From: Vallitalea maricola
GTDB taxonomy: Bacteria > Bacillota > Clostridia > Lachnospirales > Vallitaleaceae
DNA length: 64,000 bases
NCBI RefSeq assembly: GCF_036985595.1
Contig: NZ_BTPU01000035.1
Span: 62,001 to 126,000 of the forward strand
Direction of reading: 5' to 3'
A program made the translations under genes and the position numbers. Positions 53,289 to 61,200 of this stretch are shown here, piece by piece; positions within the stretch are counted from its first letter, which is position 1, and each line of letters begins with the position of its first letter. The notes beneath the pieces were generated by a model. That model was not told the DNA's origin. It searched no databases and saw only the letters and a list, made by a program, of their open reading frames with translations.

Positions 53289-54160
53289 TGAATGAAACTA
53301 CAATTACAAATATGTCAAAAAAAAGATATGGATTAGCAAAAAAAATTGCTGGGAATATTATTATATCAGTAATTTTCATAGTAATAACCTTAATCGTTTT
53401 GACACCATTATTGATAACCCTTTTTGCATCATTTAAGACACAAGTTCAAGTTGGAACTGATTTTCCATTAAAGCCACCGACAAAGCTTATGTGGGATAAT
53501 TTTGTTCTTGTTTTTACTAAAGGTAAAATTCTATTAGGATTAAAGAATTCATTAATTTTGGTAGTACTAACTATTCTAATAAACACAATTTTAGCTTCAA
53601 TGGTTGCATATGTTCTTGCTAGATTTCAATTTAGATTTAAAAAGGTATTATTGTTTATTTTTCTAATTGGAATGTTAGTTCCTGGATTTGTAACTGAAAT
53701 CGCTAGATTTGGTATTATACGAGATTTAGGATTATATAACACAATAATTGCACCTGTTGTTATCTATGCTGGAACAGATTTAATGCAGATATACATTTAT
53801 TTACAATTTATAAATGCAATTCCTGTATCACTTGATGAGAGTGCTAAACTTGATGGATGTTCTCTTTTTGGAATCTATCTACGAATAATTTTGCCTAATA
53901 TTATTCCAGCTGTGGCTACACTGGCTATTCTAAAAACAGTGGATATTATGAATGATATGTATGTACCTTATTTATATATGCCTTCCGATAAACTTAGGAC
54001 ATTAACCACATCATTGATGAGTTTTGCAGGTCAGAGAAGTGGTTCTATTGTAGAATTGAGTGCTGGTGTTATTATTGTTATGATTCCAACATTATTACTC
54101 TATATTTTCTTCCAAAAATTCATATTTAAAGGTATAGTAGCAGGAGCAGTTAAGGAATAG
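53288..54160 (+). CDS. Sugar ABC transporter permease (MalG/UgpE type)
   Basis: A 290-residue six-helix permease, partner of the preceding gene. The start MNETTITNMSKK leads to the first helix and the FASFKTQVQVGTDFPLKP segment; the EAA loop is ESAKLDGCSLFGIYLRIILPN. It overlaps the upstream gene by one base. There is no ATPase gene in this operon; the shared MsmX/UgpC ATPase at 23387-24499 could energise it. Confidence 0.93.
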   Translation: MNETTITNMSKKRYGLAKKIAGNIIISVIFIVITLIVLTPLLITLFASFKTQVQVGTDFPLKPPTKLMWDNFVLVFTKGKILLGLKNSLILVVLTILINTILASMVAYVLARFQFRFKKVLLFIFLIGMLVPGFVTEIARFGIIRDLGLYNTIIAPVVIYAGTDLMQIYIYLQFINAIPVSLDESAKLDGCSLFGIYLRIILPNIIPAVATLAILKTVDIMNDMYVPYLYMPSDKLRTLTTSLMSFAGQRSGSIVELSAGVIIVMIPTLLLYIFFQKFIFKGIVAGAVKE

Positions 54161-54172
54161 TTGGTGATATAA

Positions 54173-55222
54173 GTGAAAAACAAAAATAATATTATTATAG
54201 TTTCATTTATAAGTATAGCCTTATTATTGTTTGGTGGAAATCTGACCAATAGTAGGGCAAAAATTGAATCTATTTCACCAAAAATTGTTGCATATGTTAA
54301 TGATGAGCCAATAGAACTTATGGAATTTCTTGATATTATGAACAATGAAGAAAGAGGTAACTTATATAACTATTTCTATCAGAATTATGGTGTTCAACTT
54401 ACGTCAGAAACTATGATGCAAGAAATTAATGGGGAAATACCGATTCATGTGTTAAAGGAAATAACACTAGAAAAAGCTATATTTAATAAAATAGAGCAAT
54501 TAATGGCTAAAGAGGCAGGTCTATGGGATGATATTTCCTATAGTGGATTGAAAGAAAATTTAATAGCCTATAACAGTAAAAGAAAAAACATGGCAGATAA
54601 TAATGAGACAATTTATGGACCTATAGTTTACTCAAGTTATGAATATTATTTATACCTTTTAAGTGACAAGAAAATCCAAGTTATTGAAGAAATGAAAAAA
54701 AATATGACTATTGATGACCACGATTTATTACTTTATTATAAAGCAAATAAAGACGAATATCAAATGTATGATACAATTGTAACGTCAATGCTATATATAG
54801 ACTTAGATAAACAAAAGGATTTAACTATGGAAGATGCATCATATTTGCTAAACAATGTTAAGCAGAGATTAGATGGGAGTCTTATTAATGGACAGGGTAT
54901 TCATCAATCTATCCAGTATATGGAGTATACATTTCGACCCGATAATATAATGTTAGATATGAAACAATATGGATATATTATGGAAGATATGACAAATAAT
55001 GTTGTCGAGGGTATAAGTGATGTATTTTATATAAATGGAAAAATGATGGTATATCAAATAATTGATCGTATCAATAATGAAGATATTGTATTGGGATTTT
55101 TAAAAAATAAATTGTATAATGACTATATTAATAAAGAGTATGAGGTTTTATTGAAACAAAACATAGATAATGCAAAGGTAATAATCAACGAGAATATTTA
55201 TGATAAAATTAAGGAGAAGTGA
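54173..55222 (+). CDS. SurA/PrsA-like foldase or peptidyl-prolyl isomerase-type exported protein
   Basis: A 349-residue exported or membrane-anchored protein starting at GTG. A signal/anchor helix (about 7-23) is followed by a SurA_N-like chaperone segment (VAYVNDEPIELMEFLDIMNN). Helices and a parvulin-like region follow (DLLLYYKANKDEYQMYDTIV to IQYMEYTFRPDN), closing with GISDVFYINGKMMVYQIIDRI. The key parvulin active-site residues are not obvious, so it may be chaperone only. It begins 12 bases after the permease gene and ends 2 bases before the giant glycosidase start, so it is almost certainly co-translated with it and may fold the giant enzyme outside the membrane. Family by pattern, not certain. 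Confidence 0.65.
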   Translation: MKNKNNIIIVSFISIALLLFGGNLTNSRAKIESISPKIVAYVNDEPIELMEFLDIMNNEERGNLYNYFYQNYGVQLTSETMMQEINGEIPIHVLKEITLEKAIFNKIEQLMAKEAGLWDDISYSGLKENLIAYNSKRKNMADNNETIYGPIVYSSYEYYLYLLSDKKIQVIEEMKKNMTIDDHDLLLYYKANKDEYQMYDTIVTSMLYIDLDKQKDLTMEDASYLLNNVKQRLDGSLINGQGIHQSIQYMEYTFRPDNIMLDMKQYGYIMEDMTNNVVEGISDVFYINGKMMVYQIIDRINNEDIVLGFLKNKLYNDYINKEYEVLLKQNIDNAKVIINENIYDKIKEK

Positions 55223-55224
55223 TT

Positions 55225-58200
55225 ATGACATTTAAAATCAGAAGAAGAGTAGCATTTGTTCTGACTTTTGTATTAATACTAAGTGTAAATAATGGTTTTA
55301 ATAAAGTGCTTGCGGCAGAAGTAGATTATGCAGAAGGCAATCAAGATTTTGTAACTGAAGGAGATAATTTAATTATAAATTCAGGTTTTGAAGATGGAGT
55401 TTGGGAAAATGATTCATGGGCAAGTAGTGAGAATATATTGATAACAACAGATGAAACCTATGTAATTTCTGGAACTAATGCACTTAAATTAGTTGAAGAA
55501 ACATCTGCTATTACTCATGTTACAGGTCTTGAATCAAATACGCTTTACTTACTAGAAGGCTATTTATCAGCAGAGTCTGATCAAAAAGTCTGGCTGGGTG
55601 TCGATGAATTTGGTAATAAAAAAATACAAAAACCAGTTAGTAATGGAGAAAAGAAACGGGTTCAAATACTCTTTTTAACAGGGGATAGTTCTACAACGGC
55701 AAAAGTTTTTTTATACAAAGAACCAGGAGCGAATGCTGCATACATAGATGATGTTAGTGTTAAAAAGGTAAAGGGACTTACTAATTTAGCTTTATATAAT
55801 CCTAATATCACGGTTACGTCACTTGTCAGTGGGGGATATACAGAAAGTTGGAATCCAAAAGAGAATTCTGTTGATGGTAAAACAAATACTAAATGGACAA
55901 ACAGCAAGGATGCTCAATGGGAAATGGACTTAGGAAACAGTAAATTAATCTATGCAGTAGATATGGTTTCAGAAGGTAAAAACATGACATATCAGCTGTA
56001 TACATCCATAGATGGTCAAACATGGGAAGAGCAAGTCAATAGATCTCAATACAATACAGGTGATTATTTTGTACAGGATTTATTTGATAATGCAATAACA
56101 GCTAGATATATACGTATTAAGATATTTAGCGATTGGCCAAGTTGTTATGAAATTAGACTTCATGGCAGTGAAGATCCAAGCACTCCTCTTGGTATTAATA
56201 GGTTATTACCAAGTAATAATCAAAAAGCAGTGAGTGAAGATACTAAGCTTATAATGACATTTAATAAAGACATAGAAATAATATCATCAGGTGATATAAC
56301 AATCTATAATGAGAATGGAGATTTATTTGAATCCATAGGTTTGTTAGGAGAACAAATTTCTATAAATGGACAAAGCATTACAATATCACCAAGAAAATGT
56401 TTTGAATCAGGTAAAAGTTACTATGTTAACGTTCCTTCAGAAGTTATTAAGGAAATTAATTGTGACGAAACTTTTACTGGCTTTATAGATGATACATCAT
56501 GGAGATTTACAGTAAAATCTGCTGTAGATAAAGACACTCTGATTTTTGATCCAAGTGCACAATATCAAGAATTTCAAGGTTGGGGAACTTCATTAATATG
56601 GTTTGCCAATGTTGTAGGTGGATGGTCAGATGTCAACAAAAATAAAATTGCTGATTTATTATTTGACCAAGATAAAGGATTGGGCCTTAATATTGTTCGA
56701 TATAATATCGGTGGTGGAGATGATTCAACCCATAACCACTTGCGTTCAGGGGGAGATGTTCCTGGTTGGGCAACGGGTTTTGATTCAGAAGGTAATCTAA
56801 TGTATGATTGGAGCGTTGACCAAAATCAGATATGGATGTTAAAGGCAGCTATCCAACGTGGTGCTAATATCAAAGAAGCTTTTTCTAATTCGCCTCCATA
56901 TTTTATGACAGTTTCAGGATGTGCTTCAGGTTCAGTTAATGGCTGGGATAATAATTTACAAGATCAATACTATGATGATTTTGCTGATTATTTGACAGAA
57001 GTTGTTAAGCATTTTGATGACAATGAAGGTATTGTTTTCGATTCATTAAACCCTATGAATGAACCGTATACCAATTATTGGAAAGCTAATGGACGTCAAG
57101 AAGGATGCCACTTTGATAGAGATAAACAAGCACTTCTAATTGAAGAGACTTATAATAGTCTAAAGGAAAAAGGGCTTGGTACTTATGTCAGTGCTATGGA
57201 TGAAAGTGTTATTGATACAGGTGTAAAAACTTTTAAGGATTATTATAGTGATGAAGTAAAATCCATGATGCCTCGTTTGAATCTACATACATATGGAGGT
57301 TCAAATCGAATAGGAGCTAAGAGAGCAGCTGATATGTATGATAAAGATCTATGGATGTCAGAAGTAGATTTAGGCGGAGGTGCATATAATCCAGAAGGTA
57401 TGAAAGCTGCTTTAGACTTATCGGAAAGGATCACTAAAGATTTACAAGAAATGCAGCCTAATGCTTGGGCTTTATGGCAGCCAGTAGAAAACTGGTCCAA
57501 TATGCTTCCTGGTGGTGAAAGTGGATCAGGTAGCAACTGGGGGTTAATTTTTGCGAATTTTGATGATGCCGGTAATTATAATGGCTATGATTTAGCTGAA
57601 GAAGATTTTTTGATTGGCAAAAAATATTATGCTATGATGAACTATACCAAATTCATTCGTCCTAATTTTATGATGATTGGTGAAAACAGCAGCGATACAG
57701 TAGCATTTTATAATGAAGATGAGAAACGTTTGGTTTATGTTATTAGAAATAGTTCTAATGATACACGAACTTATGATTTCGATTTCAGTGAGTTTACTAC
57801 AGTTGGTTCTGATGTTAAAATTTATAGAACATCTGCTAATGAAAATTTTACCCAGTTAGATGATGAAAAAATTATAAATAACCGATTTAAAACGAATGTG
57901 GTTAAGCAATCCATTACGACATATGTTATAGATGGTGTTTCTTATGACAATGCAATACTCAAAATCAACGATACTTCTATTGGTACATCAGGAAACAATT
58001 ATGAGTTTATTGGAGGATGGAGTTATGGTGGAGAGTCAAAAGCATTTACTAATGATAATGCATGGTCGACAAGTAATTCTTCAGCATATAAGATTCATTT
58101 TGTAGGTGAACAAATCAAGCTATATGGTGCTGTAAGTCATAACCATGGTATTGCAAATGTATCTATTGATGGTGGAGAGACAACTGAGGTTGACTTCTAC

Positions 58201-61200
58201 AATTCCAGCCGTCTAGATCAGGAACTACTTTATACAAGTCCTGTTTTACCATATGGTCAACATACTTTATTAGTTCAAGCTACCGGTAGAAAGAATAGTG
58301 TCTCCAGTGGTACAACTATTATTGCAGATTATGCTAAGGTTTACCGTGAAGGTAAAGATGACTTAATAGCAGATGCTAAAATTATTAATGATAATACATT
58401 AGGCTATGGTATGAATCAAGTGCAGTATATAGGTGAATGGAATTATGTAAGTAGTAAACAAGACGCTTATAAGAACGATAATCATTATACAGATAAAACT
58501 AATAGTGCCATTATATTTAAGTTTTTCGGTACAAAAGTAAATCTTTTTGGAGCAATGGCTAATAATCATGGTATTGCAGAAGTCTTTGTAGATGGAGAGA
58601 CAAAAGGTAATATTGATTTATATTCTTCAAAAAGAATGGATAAACAGTTGATTTTTGACAGTGGTGAATTAGAAATTGGTAATCATGAAATCAAAATCGT
58701 AGCTAAAGGCAGTAAAAATGCAAACAGTTTAGGTGAAACCATTGCCATTGACTATCTTGCAGTTTTTGGAGATACAACATCTGATAATAGTATATGGCCT
58801 AGACCAACTATTGTACCTATTCCTAGTGATGTAAAAGACGTAGCTAATGAAGTACTACCAATGAATGGTACATGGAAATTCACATTAACGCCAGAGAATG
58901 ATTACTATAGGAAAGATGTAGATACATCCACATGGCTAGATGTAAAAGTACCTGCAGAACTAGCAATGTTAGGTATTGATGTTGAGAAGGATAAAGAATA
59001 TGCATACTCAACGAAAATCAATATCCCAACTGATTATTTAGGTGATCGAGTTTTCTTACGTTTTGAATCTGTTTACAGTTATGCTAAATTGTGGATAAAT
59101 GGTGAATATGTAAGAGATCATAGAGGTGGATTTACTACTTGGAATGTAGATATTACTGACTATATCGTACCAGGTGAAGAAGCGGTCATTACCCTTGGAA
59201 TTGTAGATGAAAGTGATGATATTTCCTACGGCAGCGGTTATGCAAGACACAACATTACTGGAATTATCAGAGATGTAGAGATGTTTGCAGTTCCTGAAAC
59301 GTATATAACAAGAGTTGTTCCTATAACTACATTTGATGATAACTATGTTGATGCAACATTAACAGTTGATGCAAAACTATATTTTGAATCTGGTGACAGT
59401 AGGCAACTTCGTTATACGTTGACAGACCCAGATGGAAAAGATGTCCCACTTACAAACAATGTAATTGATTTTAACAAGTCGGCACCTGAACAACAAATAA
59501 GTTTTTTGGTTAATCAACCTTATAAATGGGATGCAGAACATCCATATTTGTATCAATTAACAACGGAATTATTAATTGATGGAACAGTTGTTGAAACAGT
59601 TGAGCAAAATGTAGGTTTTAGACAAATCGTCAAGGAAGCCAATAAGGTTTATGTTAATGGAAAAGAGATCAAACTTCGTGGTGGAGCCCTTCATAGTGCT
59701 TATGCAAGTACAGGAAGAACTTTAACGGATGAAATTATCGAAGATTATGTTATCAAGCTTAAGAAAGCGAATTTTAACTTTATAAGAACATCCCATTATC
59801 CACCAAACGAAAGATTTCTAGAATACTGCGACAAATATGGAATTTATGTGGAAGAAGAAACAGCCATGTGTTTTGTTGATATGTGGGGTGGAAGCACTGG
59901 AAGACAGAATAATCCTGCATATACACCTAATTATATGAACCAATTTAGTGAAATGATTGAAAGGGATAGAATACATCCTTCCGTTATTATTTGGTCTTTA
60001 GGTAATGAAAGCAAGTATGGTTCAAATGTTGAAATGGAGCATGAATATCTTAAAGAAGAAGATAATTCAAGATTATCTATATACTCATATGGCTGGGGTG
60101 CACCTTCTGGAACAAACAGAATAACATTTGACTTATTCAGTGAGCATTACCGTAATTGGAATGATAATCATGAAAGTTTGGATGTACCTGAATTACATGA
60201 TGAGTATACACATGTTCCTTCATATCTGTATGGAACATTACGCAGAGATCCAGGTGGCCCTAGAAACTTCTTTGGAGAAACTCTTGAAAGATACTGGAAC
60301 AATATTTATAATGCCAATGGTTCATTGGGTGGAGCTATTTGGGGTACTGTAGATGATGTATTCTTTATACCAGATGGAGAAGATGGTACAGGCGCTGAAG
60401 CAAATGGAACTGCTCAATGGGGTATTTTAGATAGCTGGGGAAGAGAAAAGCCAGAGTATTGGTTAACCAAGAAAGCCTATTCTCCAGTGGATATAACAAA
60501 AATTGAGTATGACAAACCTGATAAAAATGAAGTTTTGAATGTACTTGTTGAAAATAGATTTACTCATACCAATTTAATGGATATAACAGTTAAATGGAGC
60601 GTAGAGGACGAAAGTGGGAAAATTGAAAATATACCATCAATTATGCCAGGGGAAACGGGTATCCTTCAGGTTCCTGGTAGACAATGGTTGCTTGGTGATA
60701 CAGTTAACCTTAAGTTTTTCTATGAAGATATGAACTTAGGACAAATAATGGTTGATGAATTCGACCTTCAAATTGGTGATGAGCGCCGTTATTTTGATAC
60801 TTCAGTAGTCAATCAGCCTACTGTTAATGAAACAGCAGGTGAATTAATTATTGAAGGTAATGATTTTAAAGTAATTTTTGATAAGTCAACAGGTCTTATT
60901 ATAGAAGGTAGTTATGACAATGAAACAGTAATTGTTGATGGTCCATTTATTAATCTATATGGTTCAGAAAATAATAGTGCTACGAAAGAATCCGAGCAAA
61001 GCTTTGACGTAAATACTTGGAGACTAAATAATTTTGAGCACAAGGTAGATGGTGAATATATTGTAGTTACCGTTGATGGAACATATTTAGATGATAATAG
61101 TTATACGAATGGAATTCTTAATGTTGTTTTTGAAATTCGTATTGATTATGAAGGTCTAATAACAACTACTTTTACTATTAATAATCCTCCCACATATAAA

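Noticed and set aside
57243..57536. Minus-strand open frame inside the giant glycosidase
   Set aside because: It is antisense to the GH30 catalytic domain, without a ribosome site; coding signal is on the plus strand.
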